Positions 1 through 6,991 are shown, numbered from the stretch's first letter. The stretch is DNA of 8,676 nt from Coxiellaceae bacterium (GCA_014238445.1 JABABC010000262.1:1-8676), one strand, 5' to 3'. Numbers and translations are program-made. Notes: generated by a model from the letters alone, not told the origin.

Positions 1-74
1 ATACGTGTCACGGCTTTCAAACAGGATAGATCCGCTAAAGACGAACCCCCAAACTTTTTGATAACCAATGACAT
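1..74 (-). CDS. lysC: Aspartokinase, N-terminal fragment (probably lysC), cut by the window edge
   Basis: Aspartokinase phosphorylates L-aspartate, the first step toward lysine, threonine, methionine and diaminopimelate. Only 24 complete codons lie in the window, starting at the ATG complementary to 72-74. The peptide begins MSLVIKKFGGSSLAD; the KFGGSS segment at residues 7-12 is the nucleotide-binding signature at the start of every aspartokinase. A purine-rich AGGGA (complement of 81-85) sits six bases before the ATG, and an in-frame stop lies shortly upstream, so the start is well fixed. The gene follows alaS after 22 bases with no terminator and is probably co-transcribed. In many Gammaproteobacteria lysC lies between alaS and csrA, which supports the symbol. 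However, KFGGSSLAD also resembles the aspartokinase half of bifunctional ThrA/MetL enzymes, and the fragment cannot rule that out. The family call is secure; the exact paralogue is inferred from gene order. Confidence 0.75.
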   Translation of the reverse strand, partial: MSLVIKKFGGSSLADLSCLKAVTR

Positions 75-96
75 CGTGCATCCCTCACCATTTTAC

Positions 97-2709
97 CTAT
101 TTAACATCAAGACAATGTTGCTCAACCCATGGGGCTACTGAGTCTAACGCTGCATTTAAATGCTCTGGCTGATCACCACCGCCTTGAGCAAAATCCGGTC
201 GTCCACCACCTTTCCCACCCACTTGCTTGGCCACATGCGTTAGTAGGTCGCCCGCCTTAAACGTCTTTGTGAGATTCTGACTCACACCCACAACCAATTG
301 AACTTTACCCTCAACCACTAAAGCCAACACAATCGCATACGTTGAAAAACGTGAACGCAATTGATCCAATAAATCACGCAAGGCACCTCGATCAATGTCA
401 GCGACCACATGGGATAATACCTGCACACCAGACACAGTGACTGCCTGTGCACATAACGCATCCACCTGCTGCCCCAAAGAAGCACGCTGTAATTCTTGAA
501 TCGTCCGCTGTTGATGCTTTTGGTTTAATAATACCTGACTCACCTTGGCCACTAACTCTAACTCCGGCACACTCAACTCTCGCGCCACATGTTTGATCGT
601 CGTGCGCTTAGCCTGCACCCATTCTAAGGCATAACGCCCTGTCAACGCCTCAATACGCCGCACACCAGAAGCCGTAGCAGACTCACTGGTGATCACGAAC
701 AAACCTATATCACCCGTGCGTTCAACGTGCGTACCACCACAGAGCTCTTTAGAGCCTTCACCCATCGTAATCACACGAACTTCGTCATCATATTTCTCAC
801 CAAACAACGCAAGTGCCCCTGCGGACTGTGCCTCATCCATCGACATCACCGCTTGATCCACGACATGATTAGCACGAATCATAGCATTCACCTGATCCTC
901 AACAGCCTGCCATTCGCCAGAAGTTAATGCCTTAGCGTGTGAAAAATCAAATCGCAAACGATCAACGTCCACCAGTGAGCCTTTCTGAAACACGTGTTCA
1001 CCCAACTGATCACGTAACGCTGCGTGTAACAAGTGTGTTGCTGAATGATTGAGCTTAATATCCGCTCGCTGCTCATCCACCTCAGCTTCTAACGTCATGG
1101 TAGTGTGCATCGTACCCATCACCATCCGCCCGACATGCAAAATGGCTTTGCCATGCTGCTGTGTTGTGAGCACCTGAAACTTCATACCGGGTGCTGTTAA
1201 AACACCACTATCACCGACTTGACCACCTGACTCCGCATAAAGTGGAGATTGATCCAGAATAACAATCCCCTCTTCACCTTCATGCAATTCAGTGACGGGC
1301 AAATGTTCATGCAACAAGGTGGTCACGGTGGCTGATGCGCGTAAATGGTCATAGCCTATAAATACGGTTTCATCGGCAATATGCACATGCTGCATATCAC
1401 CCACAGTGAACTGTTGTGCGGCTTGTGATTGTCGTCGCTGAACGGCCATCGCACGCTCAAAACCCGTTTCATCGATCACCAAGTCACGCTCTCTTGCCAT
1501 ATCAGCCGTTAAATCTGGGGGGAAACCATAAGTGTCATAGAGACTAAATACGATATCACCAGGAATGACATCACCTTCCAAGTTAGCAATCGCTTGCTCG
1601 AATAATTTAACCCCCGTCGCTAAGGTTTTAGCAAAACTACGCTCTTCTCGCTCTAGAGTTTGCTCTATTAACGATTGGGTTTTACGTAACTCGGGGAAAG
1701 CCGCCCCCATTACCGATACTAATGTTGGTACTAAACGATAAAAGAAAATATCACTGACACCTAACTTATAACCATGACGGACTGCACGACGAATGATACG
1801 GCGCAACACATAACCACGACCTTCATTAGCTGGCATTACCCCGTCAGCAATTAAAAATGCACTGGAACGAATATGATCCACTACAACACGCAATGATTTA
1901 TTAGAAAGACTTGGACAGTCTAAAAGCTCACTGGCTTTCTTCAACAATTTCGCAAATACATCGGTATCATAATTATCGGTGACACCTTGCATGACAGCGG
2001 CAATGCGCTCTAAGCCCATACCCGTATCCACACAAGGGCGTGGTAACGGCGTCTTCACACCTTGCGCATCACGATTAAATTGCATAAACACTAAATTCCA
2101 AATTTCAACGTAGCGATCACCGTCTTCATCAGGGCTACCTGGAGGACCACCAGGAATATGATCACCATGATCATAAAAAATTTCAGTACATGGGCCACAT
2201 GGACCCACATCACCCATGGACCAGAAGTTATCTTTATCACCACACCATGAAAAACGTTCACGACTCACTTCTAACTCTTCTAGCCAAATCGCCTCACTTT
2301 CACGATCGCCCTTATACACCGAAACCCATAATTTATGTTCGGGAATACCTAACTCGACGGTTAAAAAGTCCCAAGCAAATCCAATCGCTTCGCGCTTAAA
2401 ATACGCTCCAAAACTGAAATTACCCAACATTTCAAAAAACGTATGATGACGCGCGGTATAACCCACGTTCTCTAAGTCATTATGCTTACCGCCCGCACGC
2501 ACACACCGTTGCGAAGAGGTGGCGCAATCATAATCACGCTGCTCAATCCCTAAAAAGACATCTTTAAAAGGCACCATACCTGCATTGGTAAACAATAAGG
2601 TAGGATCCATAGCAGGCACTAAGGATGAACTTTTAACAATACGATGGCCTTTCTCTTCAAAATACGTTAAAAAAGCCTCTCGAAGGGCTTCGCTACTCCA
2701 ATGTTTCAT
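97..2709 (-). CDS. alaS: Alanyl-tRNA synthetase
   Basis: This cytoplasmic class II synthetase charges tRNA-Ala with alanine and clears mischarged Ser-tRNA-Ala and Gly-tRNA-Ala. At 870 residues it matches the usual full length (876 in E. coli). The catalytic core opens with SSSLVP (27-32) and DPTLLFTNAGM (35-45), then GKHNDLENVG (74-83), and class II motif 3 appears as DTGMGLERIA. The editing domain has an intact HxxxH pair (His555, His559) and the CGGTH cluster (Cys657, His661), which together make the zinc-binding editing site. The C-Ala domain carries the glycine-rich GGGRPDFAQGGG around 834-845. The ATG lies six bases after the recX stop, with a weak AAAGAG (complement of 2719-2724) inside the recX end, so translation is probably coupled to recX. 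It ends with TAG. No frameshift or missing key residue is visible. Confidence 0.98.
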   Translation of the reverse strand: MKHWSSEALREAFLTYFEEKGHRIVKSSSLVPAMDPTLLFTNAGMVPFKDVFLGIEQRDYDCATSSQRCVRAGGKHNDLENVGYTARHHTFFEMLGNFSFGAYFKREAIGFAWDFLTVELGIPEHKLWVSVYKGDRESEAIWLEELEVSRERFSWCGDKDNFWSMGDVGPCGPCTEIFYDHGDHIPGGPPGSPDEDGDRYVEIWNLVFMQFNRDAQGVKTPLPRPCVDTGMGLERIAAVMQGVTDNYDTDVFAKLLKKASELLDCPSLSNKSLRVVVDHIRSSAFLIADGVMPANEGRGYVLRRIIRRAVRHGYKLGVSDIFFYRLVPTLVSVMGAAFPELRKTQSLIEQTLEREERSFAKTLATGVKLFEQAIANLEGDVIPGDIVFSLYDTYGFPPDLTADMARERDLVIDETGFERAMAVQRRQSQAAQQFTVGDMQHVHIADETVFIGYDHLRASATVTTLLHEHLPVTELHEGEEGIVILDQSPLYAESGGQVGDSGVLTAPGMKFQVLTTQQHGKAILHVGRMVMGTMHTTMTLEAEVDEQRADIKLNHSATHLLHAALRDQLGEHVFQKGSLVDVDRLRFDFSHAKALTSGEWQAVEDQVNAMIRANHVVDQAVMSMDEAQSAGALALFGEKYDDEVRVITMGEGSKELCGGTHVERTGDIGLFVITSESATASGVRRIEALTGRYALEWVQAKRTTIKHVARELSVPELELVAKVSQVLLNQKHQQRTIQELQRASLGQQVDALCAQAVTVSGVQVLSHVVADIDRGALRDLLDQLRSRFSTYAIVLALVVEGKVQLVVGVSQNLTKTFKAGDLLTHVAKQVGGKGGGRPDFAQGGGDQPEHLNAALDSVAPWVEQHCLDVK

Positions 2710-2715
2710 GGGTCA

Positions 2716-3168
2716 TTACTCTTTGTCTATTGATGTTTTAATACCGTGTTTCATCCAGTGACTCACATGCTCCGGCTCAAAGCCACGTGATAATAAATAA
2801 CGTCGCTGCTTGGCTTGGTCAGTCAACGAGGTCATCGATACATTATATTTCTTATACCATACCCGCTCAATGATCGCCTCCCACGAGTCAACCACCTGCA
2901 TCACATCAGCAATCACAGACGCATCAACGCGTCGTTGTTGTAACTGCTGAGTGATATACCGAGGACCATAACCCGCCTGAGACTTTGACGTCACGTAGCT
3001 TTCAGCAAAGCGAACATCGCACTGCAGCCTATCTTCTCTCAATACCTGCAGTGCCTGTTCAATGTCCTCGGGATTATAGTCGTGCCGCGCTAATTTACAA
3101 TGCAACTCATACTGCGAGTGTTCTCGATATGAGAGGTAGTTCATCGCGCGTTCCCGAACGGATATCAT
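2716..3168 (-). CDS. recX: Regulatory protein RecX
   Basis: RecX binds RecA filaments and RecA monomers and restrains recombinase and co-protease activity. The 150-residue product is near the family's usual length (166 in E. coli). It shows the all-helical RecX pattern: an N-terminal module with YREHSQYELHCKLARHDY (about 14-31), a central module with RFAESYV followed by the family hallmark GYGPRYI, and a C-terminal module with RRYLLSRGFEPEHV. The start is 15 bases after the recA stop, with only a weak AGGT ribosome site (complement of 3175-3178). Its expression therefore probably depends on translation of recA and on some read-through, which would keep RecX well below RecA in amount, as is known in E. 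coli. The alignment of the first helix supports this ATG rather than Met9. Confidence 0.95.
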   Translation of the reverse strand: MISVRERAMNYLSYREHSQYELHCKLARHDYNPEDIEQALQVLREDRLQCDVRFAESYVTSKSQAGYGPRYITQQLQQRRVDASVIADVMQVVDSWEAIIERVWYKKYNVSMTSLTDQAKQRRYLLSRGFEPEHVSHWMKHGIKTSIDKE

Positions 3169-3183
3169 TGTCTTACCTAACCA

Positions 3184-4209
3184 TTACTTAGCGGCTTCTG
3201 CTTTCTCAGGTACCGCTGCTGTGGTTTGCAACAGTTTTTGTCGCAATAAGGTATCTAACTCATCAAATAACTCAGGGTGTTCTTTCAAATAACGACGCAC
3301 GTTATCTTTACCTTGACCGATGCGATCACCGTTATAGCTATACCAAGCACCAGCTTTATCCACCAGCCCTTCTGCAACGGCTAAATCAATGATTTCACCT
3401 TCACGGGAAATACCTTCGCCGTATAAAATATCGAAATGCACTTGCTTAAAGGGTGGTGCCAATTTATTTTTAACCACCTTAACGCGGGTTTCATTCCCTA
3501 AAATTTCATCCCCTTTTTTAATCAGGCCCGTTTTGCGAATATCTAAACGCACTGAAGAGTAAAATTTCAATGCATTACCACCGGTAGTCGTTTCAGGATT
3601 ACCAAACATCACGCCAATTTTCATACGGATTTGGTTAATGAAAATCACTAGGGTGTTTGACTTCTTAATGTTACCGGCTAACTTACGTAAGGCTTGTGAC
3701 ATCAGACGTGCTTGCAAGCCCATGTGCGAGTCACCCATATCACCTTCAATTTCAGCTTTAGGGGTTAATGCGGCTACCGAGTCAATGACGATTAAATCCA
3801 CCGCACTGGAACGCACTAACATATCAGTGATTTCTAAGCCTTGCTCACCCGTATCAGGCTGAGAAACCAACAATTCTTCAACATTAACGCCTAATTTTGA
3901 AGCATACAGCGGATCTAAGGCATGCTCTGCATCCACAAAGGCAGCCGTTCCACCGGTACGCTGACACGACGCAATGGCTTGGAGTGTTAATGTCGTTTTA
4001 CCAGAAGCTTCAGGGCCATAAATTTCAATCACACGACCACAAGGTAGACCTCCAATGCCTAATGCCACATCTAAGCTCAACGATCCCGTGGAAATCACTT
4101 TCACATCAGGCAAAGCGTTATCATCGCCTAAACGCATAATAGAGCCTTTCCCATATTGACGCTCAATTTGGGATAATGCTGCAGTGAGTGCTTTTTGCTT
4201 ATCAGACAT
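3184..4209 (-). CDS. recA: RecA recombinase
   Basis: RecA forms ATP-dependent filaments on single-stranded DNA, drives homology search and strand exchange, and in species with an SOS response stimulates LexA self-cleavage. The 341-residue protein has the Walker A sequence GPEASGKTT (65-73), the catalytic glutamate in VDAEHALDP (Glu95), Walker B LIVIDSVAAL near 139-148, and the DNA-binding loop 2 region around GNALKFYSSVRLDIRKTG. A strong AAGGAG (complement of 4215-4220) lies five bases upstream of the ATG. The C-terminus is shorter than in E. coli (353 residues). Its last residues, TTAAVPEKAEAAK, are nearly neutral and lack the acidic tail that in E. coli RecA slows displacement of SSB. It is first in the recA-recX-alaS-lysC row and divergent from pncC. 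Confidence 0.99.
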   Translation of the reverse strand: MSDKQKALTAALSQIERQYGKGSIMRLGDDNALPDVKVISTGSLSLDVALGIGGLPCGRVIEIYGPEASGKTTLTLQAIASCQRTGGTAAFVDAEHALDPLYASKLGVNVEELLVSQPDTGEQGLEITDMLVRSSAVDLIVIDSVAALTPKAEIEGDMGDSHMGLQARLMSQALRKLAGNIKKSNTLVIFINQIRMKIGVMFGNPETTTGGNALKFYSSVRLDIRKTGLIKKGDEILGNETRVKVVKNKLAPPFKQVHFDILYGEGISREGEIIDLAVAEGLVDKAGAWYSYNGDRIGQGKDNVRRYLKEHPELFDELDTLLRQKLLQTTAAVPEKAEAAK

Positions 4210-4261
4210 AATGTCTCCTTAAAATCTAAATAGGTTGCTCAATCCAAGAAAGTCAGGCGGT

Positions 4262-4290
4262 ATTATTCCACACTTTTCGTTGAAAAACAC
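4262..4290 (-). promoter_or_regulatory. Candidate recA promoter
   Basis: Reading the minus strand, AATAAT (complement of 4262-4267) matches five of six bases of a sigma70 -10 box and would give a leader of about 45 bases before the recA ATG. At a 17-base spacing the -35 hexamer is GTGTTT, a poor match, so a typical strong recA promoter is not evident. No CTGT-N8-ACAG LexA box was found by eye anywhere in 4210-4418 on either strand. Confidence 0.35.
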
Positions 4291-4360
4291 ACCCGATGTT
4301 GAGATAAAGGCTGAACACATTATCACCAATAAAAACACCACTCATTGACTAACAATCGAC

Positions 4361-4390
4361 TTGCATCTCAGCCATCACTTCCACCATACT
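4361..4390 (+). promoter_or_regulatory. Candidate pncC promoter (weak)
   Basis: TTGCAT (4361-4366) and CATACT (4385-4390) are 18 bases apart and match sigma70 boxes at three and four of six positions. Transcription would start near 4397, about 22 bases before the ATG. The match is weak and this is only the best placed pair in the divergent region; a nearby TTGACT at 4345 has no partner. Confidence 0.28.
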
Positions 4391-4418
4391 AAAAAGAAAA
4401 TGGTGCAAGGAGAGCCCT

Positions 4419-4913
4419 ATGACGATCAACTTCAATTACCCACTAAGCCGCCAATTGGTTATATACTGCCAAGAACATCATCTCACCGTCGCGGTTGCAG
4501 AGTCCTGCACCGGTGGCAATCTCAGTGACGTGATCACATCAGTTCCAGGCAGTTCCACTATCTTTGACCGGGGCTTCATCACCTACAGCGATGCCGCTAA
4601 AATAGATTGCCTTAGCGTAGACCCTAATGATATTGAACACTATGGCGCTGTATCTGATCAAGTCGCTCTCGCTATGGCAAAAGGTGCCTTGAAACATAGC
4701 AACGCCGACCTGGCCATCAGCATCACCGGCATTGCGGGCCCTTCTGGGGGCAGCCCCGACAAACCCGTAGGCACTGTGTGGTTTGCTTTAGCACATCAGC
4801 ACTCATCCTCCATAAAAACACGCAAAATGATCCTTACCGGCGGCCGTAAACACATTCGTCGCAAGGCCACCCAACATGCACTGGAATGGCTACTCCTCGG
4901 CTGCCAACAATGA
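4419..4913 (+). CDS. pncC: Nicotinamide-nucleotide amidase PncC (stand-alone CinA C-terminal domain)
   Basis: PncC deamidates nicotinamide mononucleotide to nicotinate mononucleotide. This recycles NMN released by NAD-dependent DNA ligase back into NAD synthesis in the cytoplasm. The 164-residue protein is a single CinA C-terminal domain, the same size as the E. coli single-domain form; the N-terminal molybdopterin-binding-like (COG1058) half of full CinA is absent. The family motifs are present in order: AESCTGG (27-33), GFITYSDAAK (52-61), YGAVS (75-79), and SITGIAGPSGGSPDKPVGTVW (101-121). An AAGGAG at 4407-4412, six bases before the ATG, supports the start. The gene diverges from recA; a CinA/PncC gene beside recA is a recurring arrangement in bacteria. 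Older annotations call it 'competence/damage-inducible protein CinA', but position alone does not show competence or damage control here. Confidence 0.93.
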   Translation: MTINFNYPLSRQLVIYCQEHHLTVAVAESCTGGNLSDVITSVPGSSTIFDRGFITYSDAAKIDCLSVDPNDIEHYGAVSDQVALAMAKGALKHSNADLAISITGIAGPSGGSPDKPVGTVWFALAHQHSSSIKTRKMILTGGRKHIRRKATQHALEWLLLGCQQ

Positions 4914-4989
4914 GCGAGGGAACAGCCATTCCACCTCACCTTTAGCGCAGCTGCTTTAAAATAAAACAAACCCGTGTCCTAACCCGCAT

Positions 4990-5006
4990 GACAGAGACAG
5001 GGACAG
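4990..5006 (+). repeat. Three tandem GACAGR hexamers
   Basis: GACAG occurs at 4990-4994, 4996-5000 and 5002-5006, in exact six-base phase with a purine between copies. The array covers the candidate -35 element of the transporter promoter. It could be a direct-repeat operator or a chance simple repeat; no regulator is encoded next to it. Confidence 0.6.
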
Positions 5007-5023
5007 GATTTTATGTGTATACT
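4994..5023 (+). promoter_or_regulatory. Candidate promoter for the uhpC-like gene
   Basis: GAGACA (4994-4999, four of six bases) and TATACT (5018-5023, five of six bases) are separated by 18 bases. Transcription would start near 5030, leaving a leader of about 29 bases that contains the AAGGAG at 5046-5051. The -35 half lies within the GACAGR repeats. A separate promoter makes sense because the gene is 145 bases downstream of pncC and is functionally unrelated to it. Confidence 0.45.
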
Positions 5024-5058
5024 CAGCTCCAACTATTGAGTTATCAAGGAGTCTCACG

Positions 5059-6435
5059 ATGTCATGGTTGAAACTGCTCAAAGCGCCAACCCCTCCCACA
5101 CCACTCACTAACAGCAATACCATCGACCAACAATACCGCTATTGGCGTATTCGCATTCTCTATAGCATGTATGCTGGTTATGCCTTTTTCTATTTCACAC
5201 GCAAAAGCTTCACCTTTGTCACGCCCCTACTCATCACACAAGCGCATATCAGTAAAACCCAAATTGGTTTAATTGCCAGTGCTTTCTACATCGCTTATGG
5301 CTTTAGTAAATTTCTCAGTGGGATTATTTCGGATCGAGCGAACGCCCGCTATTTTATGTCCTTAGGGCTCATTATCACGGGTATCACGAACATTTGGTTT
5401 GGCTTCACCTCCAACCTGCATTACTTCCTGATACTTTGGGTGATTAATGGCATCTTTCAAGGCTGGGGTTGGCCGCCGTGCGCCAAACTCCTCACACACT
5501 GGTACTCACAACGTGAACGTGGTCGCTGGTGGGGCGCCTGGAATACCTGCCATAACGTGGGTGGCGCTCTCATTCCCATCATTGTCGGCATCAGTGCGGC
5601 CTGGTGGGGCTGGCAAGCCGCGATGATCATACCCGGCATCTTAGGAATTGCTATGGGAACCTTACTCATTAACCGTCTACGTGACACCCCCGAATCCTTA
5701 GGCCTACCCACCGTAGAAACCTATAAAAATGAAACCGAGAGCACCTCCACACAGCCAACACCGTCACTGAAAAAAATCCTCACACAATACGTCTTCAATA
5801 ACCGCTGCTTATGGATACTGGCTTTATCCTACGTGGTGATTTACATCACCCGCACAGCCATTAATGATTGGGGTGCTGTGTACCTGCATGAAAACGGTTA
5901 TTCCATCACCAGTGCAGACAGTTGTTTGTCTTTTTTTGAAGTCGGAGGCTTCCTTGGCAGCCTCGCAGCAGGCTGGCTATCAGACACCGGTTTTAAAGGC
6001 CGCCGCGGCCAAACCAACACCCTGTTTTGCATTGGCTCTATCTTAGCTGTCTTAGCTTTATGGAAACTGCCAGGACACCATTATAGCCTGCATGCCGCCT
6101 TATTCTTTGGTGTTGGCTTTTTTATTTTCGGCCCCCAAATGCTGATTGGTGTCGCTGCCGCTGAACTATCACACAAGAAAGCCGCCGGAGCATCCACAGG
6201 CTTTATAGGACTATGGGGTTATCTTGGCGCCGCCTTATCAGGCTACCCAATTAGTGTTGTCATCACGCGCTGGCATTGGCAAGGCTTCTACACCACGCTG
6301 ATCATCTGCACCATCATCAGTGCGCTCTTACTCGCCTCTTTGTGGTCAACACGCTCATACCACGACTCTGCTACACCGAACAAACCCTCAACCTCACCGT
6401 ATCATGACCTAACCGAGGACCCACAACCCATTTAG
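5059..6435 (+). CDS. uhpC: UhpC-like organophosphate transporter (MFS, OPA family)
   Basis: This inner-membrane major facilitator belongs to the organophosphate:phosphate antiporter group (GlpT, UhpT, UhpC). The 458 residues read as 12 helices with a hydrophilic central loop at about 207-248 and a polar Ser/Thr/Pro-rich tail after about 430. It follows E. coli UhpC closely: YRYWRIRI (26-33), FYFTRKSF (44-51), SDRANARYFM (91-100), GWGWPPCAKLLTHWYS (135-150), WNTCHNVGGALIPI (161-174) and FFIFGPQMLIG near the third quarter. Arg48 and Arg265 fall where GlpT and UhpT carry the two phosphate-binding arginines. AAGGAG at 5046-5051, seven bases before the ATG, fixes the start. In E. coli, UhpC is a glucose-6-phosphate sensor working with UhpB, whereas the chlamydial UhpC has been reported to transport. 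No uhpA, uhpB or uhpT is adjacent here, so transport is the likelier role, by inference. Substrate is unproven; glucose-6-phosphate or another sugar phosphate is the best guess. Confidence 0.9.
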   Translation: MSWLKLLKAPTPPTPLTNSNTIDQQYRYWRIRILYSMYAGYAFFYFTRKSFTFVTPLLITQAHISKTQIGLIASAFYIAYGFSKFLSGIISDRANARYFMSLGLIITGITNIWFGFTSNLHYFLILWVINGIFQGWGWPPCAKLLTHWYSQRERGRWWGAWNTCHNVGGALIPIIVGISAAWWGWQAAMIIPGILGIAMGTLLINRLRDTPESLGLPTVETYKNETESTSTQPTPSLKKILTQYVFNNRCLWILALSYVVIYITRTAINDWGAVYLHENGYSITSADSCLSFFEVGGFLGSLAAGWLSDTGFKGRRGQTNTLFCIGSILAVLALWKLPGHHYSLHAALFFGVGFFIFGPQMLIGVAAAELSHKKAAGASTGFIGLWGYLGAALSGYPISVVITRWHWQGFYTTLIICTIISALLLASLWSTRSYHDSATPNKPSTSPYHDLTEDPQPI

Positions 6436-6475
6436 CGCCCCAAAATAAGCTTAAGGAATATAAACACTAAGGGAG

Positions 6476-6565
6476 ATGACCACACCTTCGATGTGTGACA
6501 AAATTGCTGCCGAATTAAGCCCTCTTATCACCAACCAGGAAGGCCTTAACCATGCGCAGAGCTGA
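6476..6565 (+). CDS. Possible 29-codon small ORF overlapping the next gene's start
   Basis: ATG at 6476 opens a 29-residue frame beginning MTTPSMCDKIAAELSPL and ending HAQS before TGA at 6563-6565. It overlaps the first 14 bases of the 139-residue ORF in another frame. The amino acid mix looks protein-like, but GGGAG abuts the first ATG with no spacer, and the internal ATG at 6491 has no well-placed ribosome site. It may be a leader peptide coupled to the next gene, or simply chance. No homologue is recognised. Confidence 0.2.
   Translation: MTTPSMCDKIAAELSPLITNQEGLNHAQS
6537..6543 (+). promoter_or_regulatory. Ribosome binding site of the 139-residue ORF
   Basis: AGGAAGG lies eight bases before the ATG at 6552. 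It is the main evidence that this frame, rather than the overlapping 87-codon frame starting at 6622, is translated. Confidence 0.6.
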
Positions 6566-6971
6566 ATCACAACGACATATCACCACCACCCCTCAATCAG
6601 CCCCAAAAAACACGCCACAGGATGATACAAAAGAAACACCTCCTAGTTGGGGTTGGTTTGTCTCTGGTGATACCACACCGCCAAGCATCACCTACCCAAA
6701 GGGTCAGCAACACACAGCGCACGATCGAGTCAATCACACGCAAGCTCAAACAAACACCGCCAAAAAACAGCCCACAAACAATCATAACAACCGATCTAAA
6801 GCACCGCTGTCTATCGCAGAACACCTACTGTTTGAGTGTCTATCTTGCTGTCAGCCAAAGCTTATACAGTCCTTCCTCAGCATGACCGGAATCTCTGCTA
6901 AACCAGCCTTACTCAAAGAAATAACTGAGCATGATGAAACCCCTCCACCACACACCATGTCACACCGATAA
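6552..6971 (+). CDS. Hypothetical protein, disordered low-complexity N-terminus
   Basis: I do not recognise this 139-residue protein. Residues 1-85 are rich in Thr, Pro, Gln, Asn, His and Lys, with no predicted fold by eye, interrupted by an aromatic patch SWGWFVS at 32-38. Residues 86-110 look like an amphipathic helix, LSIAEHLLFECLSCC followed by QPKLIQSFLS, containing three cysteines (96, 99, 100). The end is again Pro/His-rich. No signal peptide or membrane span is visible. An AGGAAGG site at 6537-6543 supports the ATG. It lies 116 bases after the transporter gene and 81 before mutS, with no obvious promoter of its own, so it may be read from the transporter promoter. The composition could fit a secreted or host-directed protein or a fast-evolving lineage-specific gene, but nothing in the sequence proves that. 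It could also be a non-coding stretch that happens to be open. Confidence 0.55.
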   Translation: MRRAESQRHITTTPQSAPKNTPQDDTKETPPSWGWFVSGDTTPPSITYPKGQQHTAHDRVNHTQAQTNTAKKQPTNNHNNRSKAPLSIAEHLLFECLSCCQPKLIQSFLSMTGISAKPALLKEITEHDETPPPHTMSHR

Positions 6972-6991
6972 CACAGCACTCATAAAAAACT

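Noticed and set aside
4345..4350. TTGACT as a -35 box for pncC
   Set aside because: No acceptable -10 hexamer lies 16-18 bases downstream.
4947..4954. GCAGCTGC palindrome after pncC
   Set aside because: An eight-base perfect palindrome is expected by chance at this scale and has no loop, T-run or promoter context.
4975..5012. TGTCC/GGACA inverted repeat followed by GGATTTT as a pncC terminator
   Set aside because: A five-pair stem with a loop of about 21 bases and only four T is too weak, and the right arm belongs to the GACAGR direct repeats.
5457..5711. 84-codon minus-strand open frame within the transporter gene
   Set aside because: It is antisense to a strongly conserved UhpC-like coding region and has no independent features.
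6481..6497. CACAC/GTGTG hairpin with seven-base loop downstream of the transporter gene
   Set aside because: The stem is only five base pairs and is followed by ACAAAATT rather than a T-run, so it does not qualify as a terminator.
6622..6885. 87-codon open frame on the plus strand overlapping the orphan gene
   Set aside because: It has no spaced ribosome site (ACAGG abuts the ATG), no recognisable family features, and lies inside the frame that has a good AGGAAGG site. It is most likely a shadow, though it is not excluded that neither frame is coding.
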